Shown one piece after another: positions 28,332-39,083 of a stretch of 64,000 nt of DNA (position 1 is the stretch's first letter; each line of letters begins with the position of its first letter). The DNA lies in NCBI GenBank assembly GCA_037042915.1, contig CM073203.1:3100001-3164000 (forward strand), written 5' to 3'. The notes under the pieces are model-generated. The model saw only the letters and a list, made by a program, of their open reading frames with translations. It was not told the DNA's origin and ran no database searches. The stretch comes from Auricularia sp. M13. Its lineage: Eukaryota > Basidiomycota > Agaricomycetes > Auriculariales > Auriculariaceae. Made by a program: the position numbers and the translations under genes.

Positions 28332-29379
28332 ATGCTTACCCGTTTCGCCGTCATCGCCGCCGCCGCGCTCACCGTCGCGGCCGACAGCCTGGGGAAGGAC
28401 TCGCTCTTCCCGGACGGGCTGCACGACCCGCTGATCAAGTTCGAGGACATCTCCCGGCCGAAGAGCACGGGCATCCCGTCGAGCATCCCGTCCAAGTGCA
28501 TCGAGCACGCGCAGGACCAGGGCTGCGACGTCAACGCGCTCGAGGCGCGCGAGGTGACGTACGAGGACTGCGAGCAGAGCTGGACGCTGTGCCGCTGCGG
28601 CGACGCGAACATGAGCCTCGACCAGATGCAGGACCGCTTCGCCACGGTGCCCGTCGGCATCCGCTCGTATGTCGGCGCGGCGCTCGCGACGCAGGCCGAT
28701 GGATGCTCTGCGGCCAACTACAACGGCGAGTTCATCCGCTTCCACGGCGACTGCGGCGTTACGTGCGTGCTTTCCCCTCTGCGTGAGCAAGTGCTGATGT
28801 CGAGCCGGACAGCGTGTTCCTGCACGAGGCGGGCCACTCGCTCGACAAGGGCATGAGCGGCTCGGACGAGTGGCACAAGGCGGTGGCGGACTCGTCCTGC
28901 GTGCCAGACGGCTACGCGAACGTCGCGTACCCCGAGGACTGGACGCAGTCGAACGTGCTGTACACGTACACCAAGCAGTTCGGCCCGCTGCCCAAGGACC
29001 CGGCGTGCATGCAGCCGCAGATGGACCTCCTCGCCAACGACGCGCGCATCAACGAGGCACAAGACGCCAAGACCTGCCTCGCGGACAAGCGCCCCTTCAC
29101 CGTGTACGTCGCCCTTGTTCCTTTGCGCTATAGCCAGGCGTGACTAACGCGCGCCGCAGTGAGGAGAACACGCAGGCACCCAAGCCCGAGCCCACCCCCG
29201 CGCCAGAGCCAGCGCCCGAGCCCGAGCCCACGCCCGAGCCCGCGCCGGCCCCGGAGCCCTCTCCGGCGCCGCCCAAGTCCTGCAACTCGGCCAAGTTCGC
29301 GCGTCTGCGCCGCGCCGCCAAGAGGGCCGTGCGCGCCGCCGCGAAGTGGAGCTACGTGAGCATCCCGTACCCCGGCTGA
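28332..29379 (+). CDS. Secreted HExxH (metalloprotease-like) protein, 3 exons
   Basis: Exons 28332-28762, 28813-29103 and 29160-29379, with introns of 50 nt (GTGCGT..CTGATG..ACAG) and 56 nt (GTACGT..CTAAC..CAG); 313 residues. An N-terminal signal peptide (MLTRFAVIAAAALTVAADS) and eight or more cysteines indicate secretion. The zinc-binding helix is VFLHEAGHSLDKG (HEAGH at about 148-152), followed by DEWHKAV and YAYP-like aromatic stretches. The C-terminus carries a Pro-Glu repeat (PEPTPAPEPAPEPEPTPEP) and a basic end. It resembles secreted fungal proteins annotated as conidiation-specific protein 13 (from memory); peptidase activity is inference from the motif. Confidence 0.8.
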
Positions 29380-30760
29380 GCGCGAGCGAGACGACACCAG
29401 CATTCGATGATATATAACCCTTCGCGCGCGTAGCACCATACGCAACACTTTACCCTAAATGATATTTATCTTATTATGGCCACGTATTTCTGTCGGTGTG
29501 CTGCAAGACGCGAAGACCGATGATGAACCGGAGCATGAGTGACAGCGCAGAACCCACGTGCAGCAGCGAGGCAGGCGTAGGACAGCAAGTGAAGAAACGC
29601 GACTGTGATCGTGATGATACAGAGGTGCTCGCGGACGCAGCAAGATAAGCCAGTTGAAGCCCGGACAAACGCCAGAAGAACTTGGAGCAGCAGAGCCTCA
29701 ATAAAGCCTGGATATAGCACAGTCGAACTTAGTAGAACCTGAGCTGTAGCACAACAACTCGGACGGTAGTTGGCTGCAGTTGGCTGCGGTCGGGGATAAG
29801 GAGCATTGCTTCCGGGTTGATCAACGCCGGTCGGACTTTACAGCAAGCGCCCGCTCCTGTCTTCCTACCAACTTCCTACCATTTCAGGCTCATCTGAACG
29901 CCATGCAGCTTGCGTCCAAGCGCGCACTGCTACTCGGTATCCGCAGGTCCATTCTGCTTCTTACTCTTTCATTAAATCGCCAAGCCTTGGGACTTTGCTA
30001 TTTGCAACGCGGTGCCAGTGCCAGGTTCAAGGAACTTCGCGCTCCTTCTGGTGCCATATGCTTTAAAGCTTAAAGTACAGCCATCCATGCCAAATATCAC
30101 CCTTGCAGTTCATACATGGACTCGTGTTTTGCGCATGCTTGGGCTTGGCAACTCCGGCTTCTCACTCGCATGCAGTTAAGCAACAGGATACTATAGCTGG
30201 CGGCCCGGTCGGTTGATGCATCCGCGTACCGTCGAGGCTTAATCCTGTTCGTTATGCTCTTTAAACAGCACCGGCAACCTCGCGCCGCGGTGCACGACTT
30301 CTCCGCCGGACTTTTCTGCTTTCTCGAACGAAGGAAGGGCTGCCATAAATTTCAGTGCATCTCGCGCCTGGCTAGTTGGCCACATTTCTTCGGTTCAAAC
30401 GCTCTGCAGCACCCCGCTGGCCCTCAGGATCGTTTCTGCTGGCGGCTCCTCTTCTGTTCGATTGCAATAGCTGCCGTTGCGGTGCAAGTGTACACACACG
30501 TTTGCGCTTAGGGGTACGCTTCAAGTTGGGCTTGGCACCCTGCTACGTTCGCTAACACAGCAAACGGTAGCTGGTGGCTGCGCATGTGCGCCTTCTACTG
30601 CTCCCAGAAGTCCAAACTACACAAATGATGCTAGTCTATCTCGTAAAGAATTTCCAATCGCTTCAAGGGCCTGCTTCAGACAGCTCGCGGTGCGGGCGAT
30701 AGGCAAACGTCGCCCGGTCGCCCTGGAGTCCGGATCCGTGAACAACTACCGTAACGGCAA
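29380..30760. other. Gene-poor spacer of about 1.4 kb
   Basis: No supported gene. Its end merges with the upstream block of the next membrane protein gene. Confidence 0.35.
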
Positions 30761-30990
30761 ATTCCCCAGCTTGTTCTGCAACCATCACCGCCAAACGCGG
30801 GCGGCTCTCGGTTTGTCGCCTTCTGCACTGGCGCTGCTGGGATTTCTTGCACTGCACGCACACTCTGCCCCCTGTATCGACGACGCGACGCCCCGGACTG
30901 CGTTCTGTACTTTAACCGCTCGCGTTGCGCTTGCGCTGTCTCTTTTCCTCCCCCTCACAGCACCGTTTCTCTGCACTTTCTGTTTCTGTT

Positions 30991-32199
30991 ATGCGCGAGC
31001 TGGAATCGCGACGAACTGCTCCGTTTCTGCGCGCTAGGGCACGCGGGTCTGCTAGTGCCAGGCTCTCTGACTCCCGGCGACTCGGAGAACAAATGGATCT
31101 CATGCAGCGACGAGATATGGGTCGCTCAGTGGTCTTTGCGCGGCCTCGAAACGATAACCCTCGCGCCGCCATCAGATTCCTTGCGCCTCGCGACGATGAC
31201 AGCGACGGCGACAGCTCCGGTGGTGATAGCGACGATGACTCGGACGATGACGATGACAAAAACAAAAATAAGAAGACCGACAACGATAACAACGATTCGG
31301 ACAGCGATTCGGACGACGAAGACGACAATCGGAAGGATAAAGGCAAAAATGAACCGCCTCAGCCTTCTATTCCTCCCCCGCCCGGTATACCGCCTGACCA
31401 GTCTTCGCCGCTTCCCCCCGTCGCAGGCGGTGGGCAGGACGGAGCCAGTACCGCGTCGCCGCCGCCCGCAACTTCGTCTGTAACCGAGTCTAACACCAAG
31501 CCCGGCGGTGCTGCTAACCCGTCAACCAGCTCTCCCAGTCCTTCTGCCGGCGAAGCATCCTCGTCGAAGGGAGACGGAGACGCAACCCCCACCACAACCC
31601 CTATCTCCGTACACTCCGATTCTGCCAGTCCGTCGTCAACGGCAACATCGCTTCGCAGCTCCTCGATACCAGCGCTGGACAATAGCAAAAGCATCACGCC
31701 ATCCACGACGAATACGATTTCACCCGGCGCCGCTTCCCAGTCCGCGTCAACGGGCAGCACACCCAAGAAGGGGTTCCCGCTGGCAGCGGCAGGCGCGCTG
31801 GGCGCCGTGCTCTCCTTCCTCGTCGTCTCCGGCATCATATGGGGCCTGTGGTTCTGGCTGCGACGACGGCGCCGTGCGCGCGCGCATCCCGAGTGGGACT
31901 TCGGTGTTGGCGCAGGCGCTGTGCCCGACGACCGCGACTTCAGCTCTCTGTCATCGTCTTTGAGGCGTGCTCCCAGCATGTCCATGGTGGGGACGGATTC
32001 GACGGGCACTGTGTCGACGGTCCCGCAGTTCCTCAGCGCGCACGAGGCGGGGGTCATTGAGCGCCCGATGCGGATAAATCCATTTGTGCACCCGCACGAT
32101 GGGCCCGAGTATGACCCGTTCGAGGTGGAATCCGACCGTGACGCTGACGCGTTGCAGCGCGGGAATACGAAGCGCACTGTTTCTACTATGTCCGTTTAA
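30991..32199 (+). CDS. Single-pass membrane protein, RSTMSV-tail family
   Basis: 402 residues from ATG 30991 (MRELESRRTAPFLRARARGS). It has an acidic low-complexity stretch (DDDSDGDSSGGDSDDDSDDD), a Ser/Thr/Pro-rich middle, one helix (FPLAAAGALGAVLSFLVVSG, IIWGLWFWL), the basic anchor RRRRRARAH, and a tail with PEWDFGVGAG, FLSAHEAGV, NPFVHPHDGPEYDPFE and the end KRTVSTMSV. It is clearly paralogous to 23424 and 35128, but the outer part is more acidic. A likely cell-surface protein; function unknown. Confidence 0.8.
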   Translation: MRELESRRTAPFLRARARGSASARLSDSRRLGEQMDLMQRRDMGRSVVFARPRNDNPRAAIRFLAPRDDDSDGDSSGGDSDDDSDDDDDKNKNKKTDNDNNDSDSDSDDEDDNRKDKGKNEPPQPSIPPPPGIPPDQSSPLPPVAGGGQDGASTASPPPATSSVTESNTKPGGAANPSTSSPSPSAGEASSSKGDGDATPTTTPISVHSDSASPSSTATSLRSSSIPALDNSKSITPSTTNTISPGAASQSASTGSTPKKGFPLAAAGALGAVLSFLVVSGIIWGLWFWLRRRRRARAHPEWDFGVGAGAVPDDRDFSSLSSSLRRAPSMSMVGTDSTGTVSTVPQFLSAHEAGVIERPMRINPFVHPHDGPEYDPFEVESDRDADALQRGNTKRTVSTMSV

Positions 32200-32612
32200 A
32201 CTGTCTTTTCATATCTCTTTCTCATTCGCACATAAGAGACTCGGACTATTGTACTTTGTTGCCACCCTGAACTGTATCAAATGAATCGATACCGAAACCG
32301 AAATCTCTGTGAAATTTAGTAGGGCCCAGGAGGTTAACTTCCATGTGCGCTTGAAAAACATGTAGCATGCAAACTTTGTGAATAGCTTAGACGATAATCA
32401 ATACGCGCCTACACAGAAATTTTACTCGCACATTGGCAACTAGTACACTGGCACACTGCACTGCTCGGATGGGCCTGAGGTAGTCGTGAAGTTGCGTGAT
32501 GCAGAGTCCGGTTGTCCCCCAAAGACGAATGAGGCTCGCTCCGGATCGCGCATACTTTCTACTAGTATGACAACGGGGCCGGCGACCAACATAGCTGAAT
32601 GCAGCATCAGCC
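32200..32612. other. Spacer between convergent genes
   Basis: 3' flanks of a plus-strand membrane protein gene and a minus-strand F-box gene; nothing else seen. Confidence 0.4.
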
Positions 32613-34249
32613 TCAAATACTCTGCTCCGCAGAGAATACAACCGGAGAAGACTGCGTATGCATCGTATTCTCTACAACGACGCGCCGTGCGAGTGCGAGA
32701 AACGGAGCAACGTCATCGCGCGCTACGTCTGTGAGAGATTCCTGTCGAATGCAAATGCTCGCCAGCGGTTGCGGAGCGTTGGAAAGCATTGCAGGCAGGC
32801 GATACGACGCAATGGAAGCCAGCATCTCCATTTTTGCGCCGGTGATGCGCTCACGCGAGCTCAGCGTGAGCGACTCGAGTAGCGGCATGTGGATTCCCGC
32901 GGTGTGTGAGCGTGCACTACGCCGGCGGACGAGCCGGTTCATTTGCACATCGGGCTCCAAAATGGTCAGCGTGAGGCTGCGCAAGTCGGGAAGCTGGCGA
33001 TCCCAGGTGTGCTTCTTATGGATGACCGCAAAATCGTAGAGCGGGAGTGTCAGGGTTGGAAAGTGTCGCAGCTGGGCCAAGACGTCAGGTTTCCAGTGCA
33101 TGCGGACGTCCATCTCGCAGCCGATGGACCAGGTAGTGTTAGTCTCGATGTCGTGGAGATGAATGACAACGTCGTCGACCTCCATAGTCCTGGCAGCGGA
33201 GGACCGTTGGATAAATAGCGCGATTGCATTGAATGGCCTATCCGCATAGTCTATGCAGAGTTCTCGCACGCTGAAAGGTAAGTACGCATGCAGAAAGTGC
33301 GTGTAGTCCGTGCGACTCGGAGCTTCGGCGCTCAAGTGGACGGCTGTGAGAGATCGTGGGAGGCGGGACAGCATCTTTAAGGACTCCTGGGTTATTCCGC
33401 CAAGCGTAAGTGTTGTCAGGTTCGGGAATAAGATGGCGAATGGCATGTCGAAAGCTCCGCTGTGCGGTATGTGTGCGATCAAGTTGCGCAGCGTCGGCAT
33501 AGGTAATAGGTCGGATGGCAACGGGCAGTCGATATCCAGAAGCTCCAGACGCGGAGCGCGCAACGCGACCCAGTCTGCAGGGAAATCTGCTTTGACTGGC
33601 AATGGGTTGCCGTATGATAGACGAGTGAGCATGGGCGCATCCAGGTGCGACAGCCGCGAAAAATCAGGGCCAATCCGGAGACTGGCCATCCGATCCATAT
33701 TCTGGGAAAGGATAGCAAGAACCAAGTCGGGGAGAGATTGGTAGACAGGTGTGCATGAGAAGTGGAAGGGAAGCGGGTTGGACCGCGACAGCATCGCCGA
33801 TAGCGCGTTGGCCAGGACAGCATCATCACGTTGATAATCAAAAGGCAGAACGTATTCGTTCCATAGAGCAGGGTCAGCGAGCGTAACCCGGCGCCAGATA
33901 CGTGAGACGTGTGATGCAGTAATGCGGTCCCGGAAATCGAGCTGCCTGAAGCACTCCAGAGCCAGTTCGGTCGGCAGCGAGGTGAGCAGATCACTATCCG
34001 CAGCATTCCAGTCTTCAGCAGAATTTCTCGCGGCTGGGCCTACGGCACTCCTGAGCACTGATACAACGGCGTCGGCGCCGTTAAAGCATGACTGCAGAGC
34101 TTTGCTGCATACAGGTTAAGACAGGCTCGACAGAGCAAGATGGGGGATATTTACGTTTTCAGGTCCGCCACGAATTCGTACACTGAGGCATTAAGAGCTG
34201 AAACGCTGTTCAGCACGCTCTGGTGACGCCGAGGCGGGATAGTGGCCAT
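32613..34249 (-). CDS. F-box-like protein, group C (2 exons)
   Basis: Exon 1 is 34249-34155 (95 nt, MATIPPRRHQSVLNSVSALN and following), a 50-nt intron 34154-34105 (GTAAAT..CTTAAC..TGCAG), and exon 2 34104-32613; 528 residues. The join reads LKT-KALQSCFNGADAVVSV, matching LRI-KTMQSRYECAASVVSA of the paralogue at 40943. The F-box is LTSLPTELALECFRQLDFRD with ASHVSRIWRRVTLADPALW. The body has LRR-like repeats and ends in LALARRVVVENTMHTQ. Exon 2 alone has no ATG before the F-box. It lies head to head with the group B remnant at 34307, with 57 bp between starts. Confidence 0.85.
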
Positions 34250-34306
34250 GCCGAGCGCTGATACTAACGAGATCAAGAGGCAGTCAACAAGTGCAAACAA
34301 ACCAAG
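34250..34306. promoter_or_regulatory. 57-bp bidirectional promoter of a C/B F-box pair
   Basis: It lies between the divergent ATGs at 34249 (-) and 34307 (+). It contains AAGAGGCAGTCAACAAG and GCAAACAA, present in the two other C/B spacers. Confidence 0.55.
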
Positions 34307-34706
34307 ATGGTCGTCCTCTCGCCGCTTTGCCGCAGCAGATTATACGACTGCACCATGGATGCGCTCCGCGCCGCTCTGGACGAAGCTAAGCTGGAATTAC
34401 CTAGGTAGCGCTCTGCTTCAATTCCTCCATTCATTCTGATAATGCAGCAGCAAAGCTTCGCAAAATTTTCGGGATGATATCCACAACGTCGTGAATGCCG
34501 TCTACTCGATTGTGACCGAGGCCGGTGACAATGTCCCGGAACAGTGTAACGACATGCATCTGGACCCATTGCGACGCCTGCCCACTGAACTGCAATTAAT
34601 ATGCTTTCGGGCCTTGGATTTTGATGACTCCTCAGATGTATCCCGCGCATGGTGCCGCATTTCGCTTGGCGACCGTCAGGCGTTGGACGAGGCTATCCTC
34701 TCGTGA
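34307..34706 (+). pseudogene. Group B F-box gene, broken 5' part
   Basis: Exon 1 (34307-34404, 98 nt, MVVLSPLCRSRLYDCTMDAL and following) and a 46-nt intron (34405-34450, TTCTGATAATGCAGCAG) are well preserved. Exon 2 continues S-KASQNFRDDIHNVVNAVY and the F-box (LRRLPTELQLICFRALDF), but the F-box has lost about five residues (DDSSDVSRAWCRISLGDR) and the frame ends at a stop at 34706. Degraded matches go on to about 35,090. The missing 3' half may be the fragment at 36885-37576, beyond the membrane protein gene. Confidence 0.72.
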
Positions 34707-35127
34707 ACAACCATCGATCCGACGATGCTGTCCGTCCTGCTATCGCGGTCTTCCCCGCTCCCGTTCCGTATGTCCTAGATGCGCGCAATATCTCCTACGC
34801 CGATTTCTATGCCATAAAGGAACTCTTATGTCAGAATCATATCTACAGTGGGTTTTCAGTATCTCCGGAAACTGGGGCGGCAACGTACCCCGTCTGATTC
34901 TCTGGTGCTACCGTCATTCTCTACCCCTCTCGAGTTTGCTCCGCTTCCATCTATTCGCCGATTAGAAGGACGTGTTCCCTGCGCCTGGGATGACGGCACC
35001 GCTGGAGATATAGGCCTGCCGCGTCAATCCGAGTTGCTCCCTTGCCCCGCTTCTCTGACTCTCTGCGACTTGATCATGTTCGGGATGCTGCATCTCAGGC
35101 ATAGAAATACAATCCAAACCGTGAGTG

Positions 35128-36141
35128 TCATACAGACATCGTCGACCGCGTCATGTGCGTGTTCTCGCGCCGCAGCGTCACCATGCTCGCGTCCTCATCT
35201 GAGGCGAACGGGTCAATCTCCCCCTCGTCAGAGGTATGTGCGAATGGGTTTGGGATGGCATGATCAAACGACGAGTCAGACCTGCGCTTGACGACCTCGC
35301 GGTGCCCTGCTTCGTCAGCGCTGATGAAATACGGGATGGTCGACGCAGAGGTCGACAGCGTGCCGCTGCCAGCGGTAAAACGAGAGGATGCAGTCGTCTC
35401 GCGCTTTGCGCTGCGGACGTTGAAGTCCCATTCAGGTGGCCTCTGGCGGCGTCGTCTCCGCGCTCGGAGGATGTACCAGCGGCCCCAGACTATTGCTGAG
35501 ACGACAAGGAATGAAAGCACGGCGCCTAGAACACCCGCTGCTGCGAGCGGGAAGCTCTTCTTGCCGCCGCTGTTTGGTTGATTGTCGCCAGCAGCAGTCG
35601 ACGAAGCAGACGGGCCTGGTGCCACGGTGGGTGATTGCGCGGGCGGAGCGGATGCGCTGAGCGGCAGAGATGGGTGCAAGGTGCCGCTATGCAGCTGAGA
35701 GGTCGATCTGTTCGAAGACGGCGACCTGCGCGGCGTCGGCGTCGTGCTCGCTGAAAGCGCAGACGCGCTGGGTCTACCGGGCGTGGTAGAGCCTGAGGGA
35801 GCACTTCCAGCATTTGCCGCGCCGCGGTCTGTAGACGTCGCAGCGCCTGAGCCGCCACCGGGAGGATTGGCGCCAGAGCCCTTGCCGGGCTGCGGAGCGG
35901 GCGTAGGCAGGCGGGGCCGACCGTCCTCACCGCTGCCAGGGTGTTGCGGAGAGCTGTTCCCGCTTCCTTTGCCGTCTTGGCCCTGCTTCTTGGAACCCAA
36001 GAAACCCCCGAGGAAACCAGCAATCTTCTGAAGTACGGAAGCGCCGCTGCCGCCGCCGCTGTGCGAAGATGGTTTCTGCAACAGGCCTGAATGACGCGCA
36101 CGCAGAGAGACAGTGCGTAAAAGCGAGTCCTGCTCGTGCAT
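35128..36141 (-). CDS. Single-pass membrane protein, RSTMSV-tail family
   Basis: 337 residues from ATG 36141 (MHEQDSLLRTVSLRARHSG), corresponding to MRELES of the 30991 gene. It has a Gly/Ser/Pro/Thr-rich outer part, one helix (FPLAAAGVLGAVLSFLVVSA, IVWGRWYIL), the anchor RARRRRRQR, and a tail with PEWDFNVRSAKRETT, IPYFISADEAGHREVVKRRS, NPFAHTSDEGEIDPFA and the end TRSTMSV. It is very close to the gene at 23424 in both tail and upstream sequence, so the two arose by recent duplication. It lies between the two halves of a group B F-box remnant on the other strand. Confidence 0.8.
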   Translation of the reverse strand: MHEQDSLLRTVSLRARHSGLLQKPSSHSGGGSGASVLQKIAGFLGGFLGSKKQGQDGKGSGNSSPQHPGSGEDGRPRLPTPAPQPGKGSGANPPGGGSGAATSTDRGAANAGSAPSGSTTPGRPSASALSASTTPTPRRSPSSNRSTSQLHSGTLHPSLPLSASAPPAQSPTVAPGPSASSTAAGDNQPNSGGKKSFPLAAAGVLGAVLSFLVVSAIVWGRWYILRARRRRRQRPPEWDFNVRSAKRETTASSRFTAGSGTLSTSASTIPYFISADEAGHREVVKRRSDSSFDHAIPNPFAHTSDEGEIDPFASDEDASMVTLRRENTHMTRSTMSV

Positions 36142-36169
36142 GAGGGTGTCGAGATGGCGGGATGAGAAG

Positions 36170-36330
36170 AAGAGCTGTAAGCCAGCATCGCGCCCGTGCT
36201 TGTCCAGGGTAACTTTATTACTGTTGCGTCGATCGTTCTGCACGCGCGCAGTGCACGAATGCGACACAGTCACACTGGGACCGAGATGTCTGACGCCGAC
36301 AGTGTGATGGTTGCAGGCGCGCCTACTACA
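36170..36330 (-). promoter_or_regulatory. Conserved upstream block of the membrane protein family
   Basis: The minus strand has CCTGCAACCATCACAC, CGCATTCGTGCACTGCGC, GCGTGCAGAACGATCGAC and GTTACCCTGGACAAG in the same order as the block at 23190-23345. Confidence 0.55.
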
Positions 36331-36399
36331 GCCTCGGGGCCTTGGAACTTCCTGATGTCCATCTAGATAGACCCAGAGGTCCTGGCTTCCCACTGCAGT

Positions 36400-36880
36400 A
36401 ATGCGATGTTAAGATCGTTGATCTGGGTGAGGGAACAATGAGGATGTATCTTTAGACTTTAGCTGAGGTGTAGACGGACCGGGCTGGGGTTTAATGCAGC
36501 ATCAACGTTTGAGAGATGTGCATGCCCAGTGTAGGCATTACTCGCACCGGAACATAGAGAGCGTCACGCACAGTGTATGTCATACCGCAGATTCAATCTA
36601 TTGTACGAGACGCGACGGGACAGATAAGTAAAGTCCGCGTCAGACTTTGCAAGGAATGGAGTTGTAAACACGCACACGAGCGAGCTAGCGCAGTACCGCT
36701 CAGCATCTAGAATTTGATTTGCGGTGGATACTAGCGTAATGACTCAGGAAAAGTTAGTCTTGAGGCGCTGACATGCTAGGACGACTCACGAGCCCGACGT
36801 TTACATGCTTCTCCGGGCACGCAGACCGCTGTTCCGCGTTTTACGTGCCCAGGTGCGCGAAAGCCATGTGGAAACACTGA
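36400..36880. other. Spacer without recognisable gene
   Basis: Nothing supported was seen between the membrane protein gene and the F-box 3' fragment. Confidence 0.35.
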
Positions 36881-36884
36881 AGAA

Positions 36885-37576
36885 TTGCGGACCGCGATTA
36901 GCGGGGACGAGTCGCGACGCGGAGGAGGTCAAGATGCGGAATCAGCCGAGCGCATCTTGCGCGCAGTGAAATTTTCATCATCCGGACCGCGCAGCGATTT
37001 TCGAAGCTACGTCGAAGGCGCTGATGGCGGGTTGAAATACGAGCTCAATACGTACAAGCGCGCCTGGTGGGACGCTCAGTACCATCCGTTTATACGCTCC
37101 TTTGACCGCCTTGCAACCTTGACCCTACCTATGTGCTTTATGGTCGATCTATGCCGCGCCAGCCTCGTATTGGAGAAGTCCCTGCCATCCCTGTGCTGTC
37201 TCACCATCACTATCTCCACCCACGTCGACACCGACCGCGCGCGAGCAATACCTCGAATTACTCCCCCATCCGTACTGCGCAGCTCGCGGAGCTGACGCTC
37301 ACATTGGCATGGGGATATGCTTTGCATGACGACTACGCCGCGGCCGTTATTTCTCTGGCCGGCACCATCCCCTTCCTAATCTCGCACAGCCTTCAACAGC
37401 TCGACGCTTTGTCCATTGTGGCGGAAGACGCTGAACGACTCTGCGATGCAGACTTCAGCAGCCTCACACGATTGGCGCATCGCGTACAGATCAAAGACGA
37501 ATATACGGGCGATATCATCGTTGACCTTCTGGACGGGGACGTGTACACTGCGCTCAGTTCTGACTCCCGAGATTGA
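36885..37576 (+). pseudogene. Group B F-box gene, broken 3' part
   Basis: One frame carries RAWWDAQYHPFIRSFDRLAT and LTLPMCFMVDLCRASLVLEK, matching SAWWDAQYHPFLRSLDRLAS of the gene at 39084. The match then shifts frame near 37250 to LAELTLTLAWGYALHDDYAA and ends in LTRLAHRVQIKDEYTGDIIV, DLLDGDVYTAL. So only the last third of the protein is left, with a frameshift. Orientation and group match the 5' remnant at 34307. Confidence 0.75.
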
Positions 37577-38989
37577 GTGTAATGTCTCGTGCTCAGCCCG
37601 AGACGGTCAACGCAAGTTACATACGGTGCGTGACGTAGCTGTACTCAATAATTTCGTGAGTTCCGCTCATCGGTACCCCAAATACCCATACAGGATCCTA
37701 GTGCTTTCCCTCGAGTTTTGATCTCTTGCGTTAACTACCGGAACATTTGTAGCTCATGTCCAATCCCTCTGCGCAGGGAATATACAATGCTCCTTCGTTG
37801 TCTCTCAATAAAGGGAGGTTCGCGCCGCCCGACACTGTTCAACTCGGCTACCGCAAAATCTCGCACTGCATGCCCCCCGCGCGCTTCAGCACCTGGCACA
37901 CGACTCTTCTCAAGCCTGCACCATTCTCGGACAGCAAAGAATCAAAATCTGGCGTCGTGTCGCGTCAGAAAATATCACAGGAGGATGGAATCAGAGCGCG
38001 CCTCCGCAGTTCGCCAAAGCTGCGCGGCACCAAGCGCGCGCTTGAAGGCAAGCTGTCGAGACTGTACAGTATAGCTGCTTTTCGATCGCTCCGATGCGGC
38101 GTACCACACGCGCTCGGTACTGCGAGCGTTGCGAGCGTTGATGCTAGCCAGCTGGCCCTGCGTCTACCGAGGTATCTCTCGCGTGCATCCTGCAAGCTCG
38201 ATCGGAACGGGAAGGAGCTGCGTCTGGGCGCGCGTACTCGCCGCCTCCAGGCCGCGCAAGCTGACGCAGAGCTATCCGGACGTGCAAGGTTTGCTTTGAG
38301 CACACCGACGAAGCTAGGGCCGTCGCGTCCAGAAGGCTGACGTGCGGACCGTGGCGTGTATTCCGCCCGGAGCGGTCGTCCCTGATTGGGACCTCCCCGC
38401 CTGAAACCTTCCTTCCTTCCTTCCTTCCTCCCTTCGCGGGAGCAGCCTAGCACGACGGAACACGGGCGGATGGGCGAGGGCCGAGATGGGTAGGATTGAC
38501 GGCGGCGCCGCGCGATCCTGAGCAGAATGGGCGTGCGCAGCTGCGACTGAGCTAGCACCGGCTAGCACCGTCTATTTCTGTGGCGCGCGTGGGACCGGAC
38601 GCCAGAGAAGGCGCGAGAAGTCGGACAAGCAACGCCAGACCTCTTGATATAGCGTCGCCCTCGCCGGTATGCGCGCATGTCACCGGCGCGCCAGACGAGA
38701 AGCAGGCGCACGCGTTCTATCCTCTATCCGTGAACTGGTCCTTCGCATGGCGATTTCGCGTCGTTGTGATCGGCAGCGCGCGTCGCAAACAGGCGGGGAC
38801 GGCGCCGTATCGGCCCTCCAGCGTGGAACGAGTTTTGCGTGTGCTATCCATGAGAGAAGATACAGCGGCCATAGCGCATCCAGAGCGCGACTGTAGAATT
38901 TTGCTGCGCGCAGATAAGGCAGGGCCGACAGCGCAAGATGAAAATTTACCCAGGTCAACTATTGATTGATCGAGCAAATACAGATAAAA
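37577..38989. other. Spacer with a (TTCC)n microsatellite
   Basis: No supported gene. A short TTCC tetranucleotide run lies at about 38409-38430. Confidence 0.4.
38409..38430. repeat. (TTCC)n microsatellite
   Basis: Five or so perfect TTCC units. Confidence 0.8.
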
Positions 38990-39035
38990 TGAAGTTGCGC
39001 ATGATATGGCGATGTTGTCGCGAGAGAATGAGTGT
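38990..39035 (-). pseudogene. Group C exon 1 remnant
   Basis: From 39035 downward the minus strand aligns without gaps to the start of group C exon 1 of 42612 (ACTCATTCTCTCGCGACAAC against GTCGCTCTTTCGCCAAAACG). The initiator ATG corresponds to ACA here. No group C body follows. It marks a third C/B head-to-head arrangement, with the gene at 39084. Confidence 0.45.
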
Positions 39036-39083
39036 TGCGAGCGCCGGGTTCAAGAGGCAGTCAACAAGCGCAAACAAGGCGCG
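39036..39083. promoter_or_regulatory. 48-bp spacer of a C/B pair with conserved element
   Basis: Contains CAAGAGGCAGTCAACAAG followed by CGCAAACAAGGCGCG and the group B ATG. Confidence 0.55.
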
